Below are positions 17,321 to 26,611 of a stretch of DNA of 29,065 nt, one piece after another (position 1 is the first letter of the stretch; every line of letters starts with the position of its first letter). The position numbers and the translations under genes were made by a program. This DNA comes from Bodo saltans. Lineage: Eukaryota > Euglenozoa > Kinetoplastea > Eubodonida > Bodonidae. The stretch spans positions 1 through 29,065 of the forward strand of contig CYKH01000289.1 of NCBI GenBank assembly GCA_001460835.1. Reading direction: 5' to 3'. Under the pieces are notes generated by a model that worked only from the letters and a program-made list of their open reading frames with translations, was not told the origin of the DNA and did no database searches.

Positions 17321-19624
17321 ATGAGCTGTTTCAAGAGGATCGTAATGATTTCTCTTATGCTGCTGCTGCTTTTCAGCATCGCCTCGGCAGCACCGACCTT
17401 CACACTAACAAACAACAACTACGCTGGAGTGCAATTCCAAAAGCCGAATGTGTTTCCACAGACAACTCTCACCTTGACGATAGGTGGGGGGTATTACTTC
17501 AACAACTCTGCCCTGTGCACGGACTACATGAGTAACTTTGCGGTGACTGGACCAGGATGGATTTTCACAATGACAACACCATCGTCCATCAACTACCTGC
17601 AAGCTGCGCCTGGCGAATCGAATGAATCAGCGACGCGGTTTTCTGTGATATCACTTGGAATCGTTGCTGATGTCAATTTTCAGTCGCAAGGAGCGTACAC
17701 GATTCGAGTTCCGTGGAACTGCACAGCAGACTACGACTTCACCAACGCGTCCAGCCCTCGAGGCATCGTGCCTCTAAGTGCAAATTTCACAATTACTCAA
17801 GGACGGCGAAGTTCAGTCGGCAGATTGACAACATTCATTGTGCTGCTGTCTGCTGGTACGTGCATCCTTGCAGCACTATTGGCGTCAAGTGTTCCACTCC
17901 TCCTCACACAGCTCCAGAGTCTCATGACCTCACCAGCGTGTGGGCCTATTGCCGTGCAAGAGGAATTTGAAGTGTTGCAGTACCTCCTGGTTCCTTTTGA
18001 CTTCCGGACTATGTTCGGGACGCTGGGGTTGACGCCTTCGTCGCGGTTGTTGCTTGTTGCAACAGCGCTTATTCTTATTGTGTTTATCATGGAAGGCATG
18101 CGCTACATCGTTGAAACACGGCTAGTGTGCCAAGACTTACGGATTCCTGCCGACGAATTTTGGTTGCCCCTTCGGTCTGTGAATCAAGGCATTCCTGACT
18201 TTATTATGGAGGACCCTCCAATTATGATGGAAAGCAGGAGTGGTAGCGCAGAGAAGTTGGAGGCATCTCCCACTGCTGTAGCCGAAGGGCTCGCCGCCAA
18301 CGAAAGTTTCTTGATGCCTTCTAAACCAGCAGATGAACGGAGAGCACACTGTCATAACTTTATTCACGACTACCGTGGAGCACCGAACCCACCGCACTAT
18401 TGCTTCGTCATTTTGCTCGCATTGATGCTTGGCGTGACACACGTTGCCATCGTAACCGCATTTGTTGAGAAGTCTGGTGTCGTCCTATCAGCGTTGGCTT
18501 TGGGGCTCATGTTGCTATTTTCCCTTGGCCCAGTGGCGATCAGTATGAGCATCACTCGAGATCACACTGTGTTTTGGTGCCCCTACTCCACTCAGCGCGG
18601 CAGTTTGCCAACGGTTGTGCAACCCGATGGAGTGTGGGGTCCGAACGCTACTCGTGAAGCGTACGCACCATTTCTATCATGTTGGAGGAAGGGTTGCAAA
18701 GGAATGTCTCCGTTTGCATATTTGTTGTGTCTGCTCGCCGCCATCAGCTCCAGCATCACGACAAATTCTACCTCAAACGCACTCTTGCAAACTGGAATTA
18801 TGAGCTTTTCAGTAGCGCTGCTGTGCGCATTGTGCGTTGCTGTGCGCCCGTTTCGCATGCCAGTGTCCAACCTCTTGTGCAACGGCGCCTTAATGAGCAC
18901 GTTTGCGTCAAGTGTGTTGCAAAGCACGTTCAACTCTCGCACAGGTGCTGGCAGCGAAGAGGTGTACATTTCCGAATCGCAGTTCATGAATCGATACTCA
19001 TACGGGCTGCTCATTTGCGGAGCCGTTTCAGGCTTGTTGCTTGCCATTGCAGGAGTTTGCGAATTCGCAGTTCGGCTGTGGGAGCTACGTCGTGGTCGAG
19101 AACGTCGCGCGGGGCGTGAGGGAGAAAAGCATCGCCGTCAACGCAAACTTCAAGGCAGTGTTCGAGCATCGCGCATCGAGCGCCAGCAGTTCCAAGAAAC
19201 TGTGAAGGAGCTTATGGAAGAAGTCGTTCTGTATGCGCAAAAAGGTGCTCAAGACGACGAAAACGACGATGACGACCAGGAGAGCACTGCTGCGCAAAAG
19301 AAAGGTGGTCGTGCACGTGCTGCTTCCATTTGGAGGAGGGGTCACCAAGAGGTCGAAGCGTCCGACGCCCATCCACCATCGTTAGCCGACTACCTTGTTC
19401 AAGACTTCGATTCGTTGCCACTGGAGACTCGTGAAGAAATGTTGCTTGCAGATGAGAGAGAGGATGGACGAAACACGCGAGCACGCATCAAAACGATGAT
19501 TCGTCAAAACCCTAGAGATATGGATCGATCGTACGTGCAGCACAAGGTGCCACCTTTCTTATCAACTGTCTCTGTCGAAGTGGATAAGAACTCGAAGGAC
19601 GCGAAACCAGATTATGTTCTTTAA
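17321..19624 (+). CDS. Multipass membrane protein with signal peptide and luminal domain
   Basis: Not assigned to a family with confidence. The 767-residue product has a signal peptide (about 1-23, ending IASAAP) and a luminal or extracellular domain to about 168 with several N-glycosylation sequons (NNS, NES, NCT, NAS, NFT). About eight hydrophobic segments follow, near residues 170-195, 242-262, 361-384, 386-410, 465-485, 495-515, 525-545 and 566-590. A long charged tail holds Arg-rich and Asp/Glu-rich parts (DDENDDDDQE). A short motif, VRPFRMPVSNLLCN, is reminiscent of the segment in fungal TRP/Flc-like proteins, but this is weak. It probably sits in the plasma membrane or an endomembrane. 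The ATG at 17321 follows AGs at 17294-17295 and 17310-17311. Confidence 0.75.
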   Translation: MSCFKRIVMISLMLLLLFSIASAAPTFTLTNNNYAGVQFQKPNVFPQTTLTLTIGGGYYFNNSALCTDYMSNFAVTGPGWIFTMTTPSSINYLQAAPGESNESATRFSVISLGIVADVNFQSQGAYTIRVPWNCTADYDFTNASSPRGIVPLSANFTITQGRRSSVGRLTTFIVLLSAGTCILAALLASSVPLLLTQLQSLMTSPACGPIAVQEEFEVLQYLLVPFDFRTMFGTLGLTPSSRLLLVATALILIVFIMEGMRYIVETRLVCQDLRIPADEFWLPLRSVNQGIPDFIMEDPPIMMESRSGSAEKLEASPTAVAEGLAANESFLMPSKPADERRAHCHNFIHDYRGAPNPPHYCFVILLALMLGVTHVAIVTAFVEKSGVVLSALALGLMLLFSLGPVAISMSITRDHTVFWCPYSTQRGSLPTVVQPDGVWGPNATREAYAPFLSCWRKGCKGMSPFAYLLCLLAAISSSITTNSTSNALLQTGIMSFSVALLCALCVAVRPFRMPVSNLLCNGALMSTFASSVLQSTFNSRTGAGSEEVYISESQFMNRYSYGLLICGAVSGLLLAIAGVCEFAVRLWELRRGRERRAGREGEKHRRQRKLQGSVRASRIERQQFQETVKELMEEVVLYAQKGAQDDENDDDDQESTAAQKKGGRARAASIWRRGHQEVEASDAHPPSLADYLVQDFDSLPLETREEMLLADEREDGRNTRARIKTMIRQNPRDMDRSYVQHKVPPFLSTVSVEVDKNSKDAKPDYVL

Positions 19625-19760
19625 GTGCTAGTAAAAATCTTGCGCGCTTGAGGGTCTTTTCCTCTTCCTTTTTTTGCGTTGTACACTCTCGCTGTTGAAT
19701 GATTTTCGCTGGTGGTGAAGTGAATGCATCTTGCTTGAAGAACGTTGATGACAGTGGGGT

Positions 19761-19799
19761 TTTTTTCTTTTCTTCTTGTTTTTTGAACTCTGCATTCAG
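19761..19799 (+). promoter_or_regulatory. Predicted trans-splice acceptor of the p24 gene
   Basis: A 25-nt T/C tract at 19761-19785 is followed by the first AG at 19798-19799, 48 nt before the ATG. It is among the clearest such signals in the window. Confidence 0.65.
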
Positions 19800-19847
19800 A
19801 GAGTGAGTGTGTTCACTAACACGCCCAAAGAATCCTGAGAGAAGAAA

Positions 19848-20480
19848 ATGTCTATGAAGTTACTGTGTGTCGTTGTGGTTGCGGCCATGTTGGCGGCACA
19901 TACTAACGGATTTGCCTTCGATTTGGCTGGTAAGAAGTCGCGCTGTTTCTCTGAAGAGATTCCAACAGGAGTGGAAATCAAGATTCAGTACGTCGCCCTT
20001 CCTGGCTACGCCCAGTACGTTGACGTCAAACTTACCGACCCGCAAAACAAAGTGATTTGGTCAGAGCACGCACAAGATAGGGCCACCTTCAGCGATACCA
20101 TCCTTGTCGGAGGTGACTACGCATTATGCTTCTATTCGCGCATGGTGCCTGGTGCTTCGTATGAGGAGGGCATGAAGCGGACCATCAACCTCGAGTTCCT
20201 GTCTGGGACTGAGACGCAAGACTACGGGTCGTTGGCTACCCGAGAGCACCTCAAGCCCCTTGAGCTCAACCTCCGCGTGATGGAGGATGTGGTTCGCTCT
20301 CTTCACAACGACTACACGTACTTCAAGGAGCGTGAAGAGGAAATGCGAGACACCAATGAGCACATGAACTCCAAAGTGATGTACATGACGCTTGGCGTGA
20401 TGCTTGCAATTGTAGCGTTCAGCCTGTGGCAGGTTCGCCACCTCAAGAGCTATTTCCGCAGGAAGCGTATGATTGACTAG
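19848..20480 (+). CDS. p24 / emp24-gp25L family cargo receptor
   Basis: Type I membrane protein of COPI and COPII vesicles cycling between ER and Golgi, where p24 proteins sort cargo such as GPI-anchored proteins. The 210-residue length is typical. It has a signal peptide (about 1-22), a GOLD domain with the expected cysteine pair (RCFSEEIP and YALCFYSR), a membrane-proximal coiled coil (about 130-175), one TM segment (about 178-198) and a short tail, YFRRKRMID. The tail has an aromatic pair position and basic residues of the kind that bind coatomer, though without a C-terminal KK pair. Subfamily is uncertain. Another ATG two codons later (19854) is an alternative start. Confidence 0.92.
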   Translation: MSMKLLCVVVVAAMLAAHTNGFAFDLAGKKSRCFSEEIPTGVEIKIQYVALPGYAQYVDVKLTDPQNKVIWSEHAQDRATFSDTILVGGDYALCFYSRMVPGASYEEGMKRTINLEFLSGTETQDYGSLATREHLKPLELNLRVMEDVVRSLHNDYTYFKEREEEMRDTNEHMNSKVMYMTLGVMLAIVAFSLWQVRHLKSYFRRKRMID

Positions 20481-20647
20481 ATACCCTTCTTCCCCTTCCG
20501 CTTGGGCTGTGTGTGGTGTGTGTGTGTGGAAGAGAAACATTGCGGCGCGATTGAGTTTGCAACTTCGGTGATCGATCGCATTTCCACGACACATCAAAGA
20601 AACAATTTAGACGAAGATGATGAGGATGTGGGATGGATGACACTGTG

Positions 20648-20664
20648 GAGAGAGAGAGAGAGAG
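20648..20664 (+). repeat. (GA)8 microsatellite
   Basis: Seventeen bases of perfect alternating G and A lie in the intergenic region before the kinase gene. Confidence 0.9.
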
Positions 20665-20744
20665 TCGATGAGGTAAGTTGTGCACACAATCGGTGGTTGA
20701 CTCTTGTTTCATCATCAGACAAAATATTTGATAAGACACCAAAG

Positions 20745-20776
20745 TTTTTTTTGTTGTTTTTCTTTCTCCCTGAAAG
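20745..20776 (+). promoter_or_regulatory. Predicted trans-splice acceptor of the DYRK gene
   Basis: A long T/C tract at about 20745-20770 is followed by AG at 20775-20776. The ATG is at 20840, with no ATG between. Confidence 0.6.
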
Positions 20777-20839
20777 AGAACGTGGGTTTCCGAGCAAAGC
20801 ACCACAAAGTAGACAAGGTGTATACGTCACTTACGAAAC

Positions 20840-22480
20840 ATGTCGTCAATCATGAAGCCTCAACGGCCTCCCGGAGAACCCAAGCCCTCCTCTATCAATG
20901 CCCTCAACCCCAGATCACAGAAAATGATCGCCGGGATGGAGCAGTTGATGCAGCAAGCATCGTCGTTAGGAGTCGTCCCAGGTAGCAAGGCAAGCCCGCG
21001 GGCTATTCTCTCTGACGTTTCGAACATTTCCGCTCGGAGCTCGAGTGTGAAAAAGCCCTTCGGTTCACTAGCACCACCAATGATGAGCGTTCCGAAGCCA
21101 CCGCTGACGACCGCGTCTGCAGCGGCCGCAATTCTTTCCGACGATAAAATCATCTCAGCTAGGTCCCGATCATCACCGGTAATCTCAAGCTCGACTCGGA
21201 GTATGTCCCCAAATACTGCTCTTACACGATACGCGTCTGCGCTTTCCGCGTTTGAAAAGCGAGAGATTCTCACATTCGAAGAGGTGTTTTGTGTTGGCGA
21301 GACAGCAAGAAAAATTCAACCCCCGCCCAATGCTCCCGCAGGAACAAACAACTTCGGATTCGATGACGACAAGGGTGACTACAAGGTTGTCAACGATGAT
21401 CACGTCAACTACCGCTACCAAATCATCTCCGAACTAGGTCGCGGCAGCTTTGGTCAAGTGAGCAAAGCACTCGACCACAAAACAAAGCAAATCGTAGCGC
21501 TGAAGATTATCAAGAACAAGAAGAAGTTCCATGATCAGGCGCTGATTGAAGTAGAATTGCTGAAGCATCTGCGTGATCACGATTCGCACGAGAAGTACCA
21601 CATTGTAAAGCTCGTTGACAATTTCATCTTCCGCAATCACATGTGCATTATATTTGAATTGCACGGGATGAACCTGTACGAGCTGTGCAAAGCCAATCGG
21701 TTTGCCCCAATGAACATTCCTGTGATTAAACATTTCGGCAAGCAGCTCCTGCACACGCTACAATACTTGTACACTCAGCGGGTCGTGCACTGCGATATGA
21801 AGCCGGAGAACATTCTCTTGAAGAGCGGAAGCAAGTCGACGATCAAGGTGATCGATTTTGGCTCGTCATGTTTCGAGAATCAAAAACTGTACACCTACAT
21901 CCAGTCGAGATTCTACAGAGCACCTGAGGTCATGCTCGGTGTTCCGTACACGACAGCGATCGACATGTGGAGCATCGGTTGTATTCTTGCGGAGCTAGCG
22001 AATGGATACCCCATCTTCCCCGGAGAAAGTGAGGTCGAGCAGATGTGCTGTTTGATGGAGTACCTTGGTGTTCCACCGAAAACACTTGTCGATCGTGGAA
22101 GTCGCAAAAAGAATTTCTTTGATGCGAATGGTACACCGAAACTGCCAGCGAACTCACGTGGAAAGATTCGTCGGCCATCGACTAAAGATCTTAGTTCATT
22201 CCTGCGCGTGTCAGCTGCGAATTTGAATGACCCTGAAGGAGGTCTTTTCGTCGACTTCATCGCAAAATGTCTCGCGTGGGACCCGAATAACCGTTGGACA
22301 CCGATGCAAGCGATGCAACACCCTTGGATCGCTGGCGCATCTTCGACTGAAGCTCCGAAAGAAACCCAAAGCGCTCGGCCTGTGCATGGTGCAAGCCTCT
22401 TGCAGAACGTCGACGGGGGGAATAGCCCTCGCGTGATCCTTCCGCAGCTCCCACAGACCACAAGACGTCGAGTGATCTGA
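20840..22480 (+). CDS. DYRK: Class II DYRK-family dual-specificity protein kinase
   Basis: Ser/Thr kinase that autophosphorylates on an activation-loop tyrosine. The 546-residue product has a Ser-rich disordered N-terminus (about 1-125). NAPA-like and DYRK-homology segments follow (FEKREILTFEEVFCVG, then GDYKVVNDDHVNYRYQI), which place it with DYRK2/3/4 rather than DYRK1. The kinase domain spans about 194-500: glycine loop from G200, lysine K222, catalytic HCDMKPEN with D319, D339-F-G-S, and the Y351-T-Y353 activation motif before SRFYRAPEV. Met replaces the usual Leu in HCDLKPEN. The catalytic machinery appears complete. Trypanosoma brucei has a DYRK linked to life-stage differentiation; whether this is its orthologue is inference. 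Confidence 0.93.
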   Translation: MSSIMKPQRPPGEPKPSSINALNPRSQKMIAGMEQLMQQASSLGVVPGSKASPRAILSDVSNISARSSSVKKPFGSLAPPMMSVPKPPLTTASAAAAILSDDKIISARSRSSPVISSSTRSMSPNTALTRYASALSAFEKREILTFEEVFCVGETARKIQPPPNAPAGTNNFGFDDDKGDYKVVNDDHVNYRYQIISELGRGSFGQVSKALDHKTKQIVALKIIKNKKKFHDQALIEVELLKHLRDHDSHEKYHIVKLVDNFIFRNHMCIIFELHGMNLYELCKANRFAPMNIPVIKHFGKQLLHTLQYLYTQRVVHCDMKPENILLKSGSKSTIKVIDFGSSCFENQKLYTYIQSRFYRAPEVMLGVPYTTAIDMWSIGCILAELANGYPIFPGESEVEQMCCLMEYLGVPPKTLVDRGSRKKNFFDANGTPKLPANSRGKIRRPSTKDLSSFLRVSAANLNDPEGGLFVDFIAKCLAWDPNNRWTPMQAMQHPWIAGASSTEAPKETQSARPVHGASLLQNVDGGNSPRVILPQLPQTTRRRVI

Positions 22481-23000
22481 GAAACGTCAGAAAATGGTCT
22501 CGAGCCTCCCTTCAGAGCGAAAAATCTCACAGGTCATTTTTTTATTTCTTATTTTTTTTGCAGCCCATCCTCGTCCCCCACCAGTGCTAGCTGTTACCAT
22601 CACTTTTTGATTCGTTATTAGAAGAGTTTAGACAAGACACGTGATTTTTTTTTTTTGTGATCCCCTTCCCTCACTCACCTGGTGGAGTGCTTGTGTGCAC
22701 TGCAACAAAAGTCAAGAACACCAAGTAGGTTGCAATACCAAGGAATCGAAATTCGTAGGAATGTTTGCTTCTTCATCTTGAATCAAAAATTGTTTTGACT
22801 TTTAAGGCTGTGGCCGCGGTGTTATTTCTTCCCCAAAATTGTATGTAGACTCTCATCAAAATCTGTTGTTATGCGTGTGTTCCGTGACAAACTCGCCGCG
22901 ATTGTTGATCTGTTCGCAGAATTACTCTGGTCCTATCTTTCAAACCATATACCACTCAAGTAAGAAACAGTAGTACGCAAGCGATCATCACCATCGTGCC
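22481..23000. other. Intergenic region
   Basis: No gene recognised in 520 nt. T-runs at about 22537-22560 and a T12 run at 22645-22656 may serve mRNA processing. AG sites at 22959-22960 and later could accept the spliced leader of the gene starting at 23001. Confidence 0.6.
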
Positions 23001-23519
23001 ATGATCCAGCAGACGGCAGATTCTGCAGTCCGGATTTTGGACTTCCCAGACGTCCTCCTAAAGTCAGCTGTTGCCGAGTTTAATTTTGATGACCGCAGCT
23101 ATGACCTCGTTGGCCCTGTCATATTTTGCAGTTGTTACCGGCACACATCCTTCGGAACACCACTTGCACGTAAGTGCTTGGTGACACGACGTGGGGCATT
23201 GCTCCTCCTCAGAACTGATCATAAAGACGATGATGCATCACCACAACGCTCGACCCCATTCACATCATCGTCATCAGGACAACTACCAGCAATCCCAAAC
23301 GTATCACATTTTATTGAGTTTGCCAATGGAGGATTTCTCGTGGAGCACCATACTACCATACAGGAACAAGATATGCACTTCAGAATCACCACAACAACAA
23401 GCTCCTCCCCATTGAGCAGCAGCGATAGCCTTGGAGTCGGTGGCACACCCCAGCGTGGGGGTGCAACATCATCATCATCATCGTCCCTCGACCCTGTGCT
23501 GCTCCGCTTCGGAGTGAAG

Positions 23520-23545
23520 GACGGCTCCACTGGACGGCTCCACTC
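23520..23545 (+). repeat. 13-bp tandem duplication causing a frameshift
   Basis: GACGGCTCCACTG (23520-23532) is followed directly by GACGGCTCCACTC (23533-23545). One unit would keep the frame continuous (KDGST then LVKVL); the extra unit shifts it by +1. Confidence 0.9.
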
Positions 23546-23791
23546 TTGTAAAGGTACTTCAACATTTTTCTCAGTTTGTCCCAACACTTCACGTGCGATC
23601 GGAATACGTCCCGTTCCCTGAATTTGGCGCATCGAGTCCTCTGGCAAAGCTCAAAGGTGCCTTCAGTAGCTTCCGCAAAGATTCTAGCTCCACCACGAAA
23701 CACTTGAAGGGTAACGGAAGTAGTAGTAGTACGACAGCACAGAAGCCTCGCTCCTCAAGCATGGCATCCTCGAATGCGTCCACTCCAACTG

Positions 23792-23907
23792 GCGCGCCAC
23801 ACAGTTTGCTGATGAGGATGAGAATGGCACAGATCACAATGTTAGCAGCAACCAAGACCGTGAGCGTCATAATTTCTCATTAGCTGTAGCAGCAGAGCGA
23901 TTGAACC
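23792..23907 (+). repeat. 116-bp duplicated segment, copy 1 (inserted copy)
   Basis: It matches 24098-24213 at constant offset 306 with four substitutions and no gaps (about 96.5% identity). It interrupts the host frame, since 116 mod 3 is 2, and is followed by a T11 run at 23908-23918. Confidence 0.92.
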
Positions 23908-24097
23908 TTTTTTTTTTTGAACAAATTAGCCATATCCATCAGCAGCTCACAAACATCTACGAGTTTTACGCCCCAGACAAGGCGCACTGCGTCCCCGACC
24001 TCTTGATAAAGTACAAAGGCATGGAAGATCTGCTGCTGATTAAGGTTGTCGTCAAGTACGGAGCGTCCAACGCAATCGCGAATGGCGGAACTCAGCA

Positions 24098-24213
24098 GCG
24101 CGCCACACAGTTTGCTGATGAGGATGAGAATGGCACATATCACAATGTTAGCAGCAACCCAGACCGTGAGCGTCATAACTTCTCATTAGCTGTAGCAGCA
24201 GAGCGACTGAACC
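24098..24213 (+). repeat. 116-bp duplicated segment, copy 2 (in-frame, probably original)
   Basis: It is read in the gene's frame as part of the acidic linker (RATQFADEDENGTYHN onward). It is the likely source of the copy at 23792-23907. Confidence 0.9.
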
Positions 24214-24758
24214 AACCACCACCACTCCGAGCACATTCATCCGCACTGCGTCACAGGATTGACGATGTCGATCTGGTCGACTCAGATGATCTCGCTAGCG
24301 TCAGGCTTACTGAGGATTCAAATGACCTCACTGACGTTGATGAAGTTGAAGATCTGATGTTAGAGATCAACGTCCTCGAACGTGCGTGTGACCGTATGGT
24401 ATGGGGAGCTGCTAACGCAGCGGCAAACGGCCAACAGCAGCCGGGCGATACCGACGCCTATCAACAGCAGCAGAACATTATTCAAGCGACAAGGCAGCGC
24501 GCAACAACTCTGGCTCAATGTGTGACAACGATCTGTACCTCATCGCAAAAGCAATCGCATCTCGATGAGGAGCAACATCTGGAAGGACAGTTTTTGAAAC
24601 AACGTCAGCAACAATCAGGTGAAGCGGCGTCCAGGGTGGCGCGCGGCTCCTCCACAGTCGAGGACATCAAAAACGGTGGCCGTACTCCAATCACGCTTGG
24701 TCCTCGGCATCCCCGAATGAGCGCAGAAGACTTGAAATCAATCATGGATTTGCTGTAG

Positions 24759-25525
24759 TGTCACGTCTTTGTGGTGGAAAACAAAACAAAAAGGAGGTCG
24801 CCCAAGCGTGAGATCTTCAAGAGTAGGAATCATAACAAGTGGGTGGAGTTCATAAGAGAAAAAAAATATGTGCAAATTGACTTGTCTGTTTGTGATCACA
24901 ACACTGATTGGTTGTACCTACGCATAATTTTTTTTCCCCAATGATGGAAGAAAAAAAAAACAATGCTTGAAGGAATTGGAAGCAAAAGACATCGGCGGCA
25001 TTGGATATCACCCCAATTTGTCGGTTTGAGAGCTCCTCTGTTCTCATCCTTGATCGTACTGTGAGTGTCTTTTCTTGTTTTGTTGATTTTTTTTACCTCC
25101 CTTCACAGTTGAATGTTGCTTTTTGGTCCATCTTCATTGCCTCTTGCGCCGCAAGACATTGCTTCATACCTGATAGGTTTCTATGCACGCATGGCAGCGC
25201 TACTTTTCGCATCCCCTCTCATCCATGAAGTACATGCGCGTTCGTTGTAAAATGTACTATTCTCTCCGCTCTCTAGGCTGATCCTTTTTTTCCGTTTGTA
25301 TTTTCTCTTTCCTATGTTTCACTGTAACTCTTAATGTCTACCCCTACAGTACACTGCTGGACAACCGTGCCATGGTCCCAAGGGCTTGAAGTTGTAAACC
25401 CCCATTTCAGAAGCTCCACGAGTACCACAGTGACTTGCCTTACCAATTTCAAGAGCAAATCTTTATCTTGTTGATGTTCGAATTCGCTACAACGTTCAAG
25501 ACAATACACACTCACACATTTACAC
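24759..25525. other. Long intergenic region before the pirin gene
   Basis: No gene recognised in 767 nt; open frames on both strands are short and low-complexity. It has several T- and A-runs, and a strong T/C tract at about 25283-25316 followed by AG at 25348-25349. A closer AG at 25499-25500 lies 25 nt before the pirin ATG. Splicing at the first AG would leave short ATG-started frames in the leader. Confidence 0.55.
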
Positions 25526-26611
25526 ATGCGACGAATCACGATATTCTTATTGCTGCTCCTCGTCAGCATTGTTCATTCCGACTATCACGATGGCGTCACG
25601 ATGCGCTACGTTCACGCAATGACTTCGTGTGATGAAACTCTTGACGGTGACCGAGTCCGTGTCTTCCGCTGCCTTGGAGGGCAGAAGGAAAATGGTGACG
25701 GTGGACATCAGAGAATGACTCTCGACCCATTTCTTATCTTCGACGCGTATCGTAACACTGAGCGCTCACAGTTTGAAAAAGGTTTTCCAGCCCACCCTCA
25801 TCGCGGCTTCCTGGAGCTGCGTTACATTGTAGCAGGTTCACTGGCTCACAACGACAGTTGTGGCCACCGAGGTGTCACCACCAACGGTGGTGTTCAGGCG
25901 CTTTTCACTGGGCGTGGTATTGTGCATGAAGAGCTGCCGGTGCATCCAGATGCAATCGACAATAGCGTTGATTGTGACTCTAGTGAGAAGGATCAGCGTT
26001 GCAATTTTTTGTCTCAACAAACACTCGATACACAAAATCATTTTCGCGGGTTTCAAATTTGGGTGAACGTGCCCAACAATGTTCGAAGTCGTGCGCCGGC
26101 CTATCAAACTTACTCAAGGGCCGTATTCCCTCAATATCACCTTGCGCATCAAGCTGGCACTGTCACACTGTTTGCAGGACGATGGCCAGGCAGCCCCACG
26201 ACAGTCCCCACCGGGCCGATTGATTCTCTTCTCGACTGGAGTACGGGCCTTCTATTCGCGGAGATTGAACTGAATCATAACCTTCGTCGCGGCGGCGGCG
26301 ACAACCAGTGGGTGGTGATCAACACGCCACGACAGCAACATGTGTTGTTGTACGTTCTGGAGGGTGCGCTGATCGTTGGCGATGCCGATGAGGAAGTTGT
26401 CACAGCTGAAATATTCGCCTTCCTTGGCCCTGGTGAAGTACTCCGGGTGAGCTGCAGTGCTGCATCCACCTCTGCTTGCAAATTTATCTTTCTCACTGCT
26501 CCTAGAATCAAAGAACCGGTCATCGTTTCGGGTGGGTTTGTCGCTGGAAGTGAGGCTGAGATCAAAGCAGCAATGAACGACCTTCAAGAAGGTAGAAACA
26601 CTCATTGTTAA
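25526..26611 (+). CDS. Pirin-family bicupin protein with N-terminal signal peptide
   Basis: Pirins are iron-binding bicupins; some are nuclear cofactors and some show quercetinase activity. The N-terminal cupin keeps all four metal ligands: H90 and H92 in FPAHPHRGF, and H134 and E136 in GRGIVHEELP, equivalent to H56, H58, H101 and E103 of human pirin. The C-terminal cupin ends with the familiar KEPVIVSGGFVAGSEAEI. The 361-residue length exceeds the usual 290 or so. Part of the excess is a hydrophobic N-terminus (RRITIFLLLLLVSIVHSDY), which looks like a cleavable signal peptide. Another part is an insert at about 140-170 with two Cys before the conserved FRGFQIWVN. A secreted or ER location would be unusual for pirin. 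Substrate is unknown. Confidence 0.9.
   Translation: MRRITIFLLLLLVSIVHSDYHDGVTMRYVHAMTSCDETLDGDRVRVFRCLGGQKENGDGGHQRMTLDPFLIFDAYRNTERSQFEKGFPAHPHRGFLELRYIVAGSLAHNDSCGHRGVTTNGGVQALFTGRGIVHEELPVHPDAIDNSVDCDSSEKDQRCNFLSQQTLDTQNHFRGFQIWVNVPNNVRSRAPAYQTYSRAVFPQYHLAHQAGTVTLFAGRWPGSPTTVPTGPIDSLLDWSTGLLFAEIELNHNLRRGGGDNQWVVINTPRQQHVLLYVLEGALIVGDADEEVVTAEIFAFLGPGEVLRVSCSAASTSACKFIFLTAPRIKEPVIVSGGFVAGSEAEIKAAMNDLQEGRNTHC

Larger units (their letters stand above)
20481..20839. other. Intergenic region with GT and GA microsatellites
   Basis: No gene recognised. It holds a GT-rich run at about 20508-20528, a (GA)n run at 20648-20664 and the T/C-rich splice signal of the kinase gene. Short open frames on both strands look spurious. 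Confidence 0.6.
23001..24758 (+). pseudogene. Frame-disrupted gene: PH-like domain plus kinetoplastid FY...KYKG...KYG motif
   Basis: One ancestral frame is split into three blocks. Block 1 (23001-23532) starts at an ATG and encodes a PH-like fold (CLVTRRGALLLL, FIEFANGGFLVEHHTT, DPVLLRFGVKDGST). Block 2 (23533-23791) continues in the +1 register with LVKVLQHFSQF, the expected PH C-terminal helix. Block 3 (23908-24758) is back in the first register with FEQISHIHQQL, then IYEFYAPDKA, LLIKYKGMEDLL and KVVVKYG, a motif common in kinetoplastid proteins, then an acidic and Gln-rich tail. The breaks coincide with a 13-bp tandem duplication (23520-23545) and a 116-bp inserted copy (23792-23907). As written, translation from 23001 ends at 23621. 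It could be a recent pseudogene, an allele, or an assembly fault. A downstream ATG at 24021 could still yield 245 residues. Confidence 0.75.

Noticed and set aside
23520-23545. Programmed ribosomal frameshift
   Set aside because: There is no slippery heptamer or evident downstream structure; a simple 13-bp duplication explains the change.
23533-23907. Cis-spliced intron explaining the frame changes
   Set aside because: The out-of-frame block 23545-23791 is itself protein-like and completes the PH-like helix, the 116-bp insert has no GT start, and removal of the duplicated units restores the frame exactly. The T-run and AG after 23908 look like a 3' splice site but have no fitting donor.
22481-25525. 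tRNA, snRNA or CRISPR-like elements in the longer gaps
   Set aside because: No cloverleaf, internal box pair or regularly spaced repeat could be recognised by eye. A scan with tRNAscan-SE or Infernal would be decisive.
25312-25569. An 85-residue - strand frame upstream of pirin
   Set aside because: It has no motif, lies antisense in a T-rich leader region and overlaps the pirin start.
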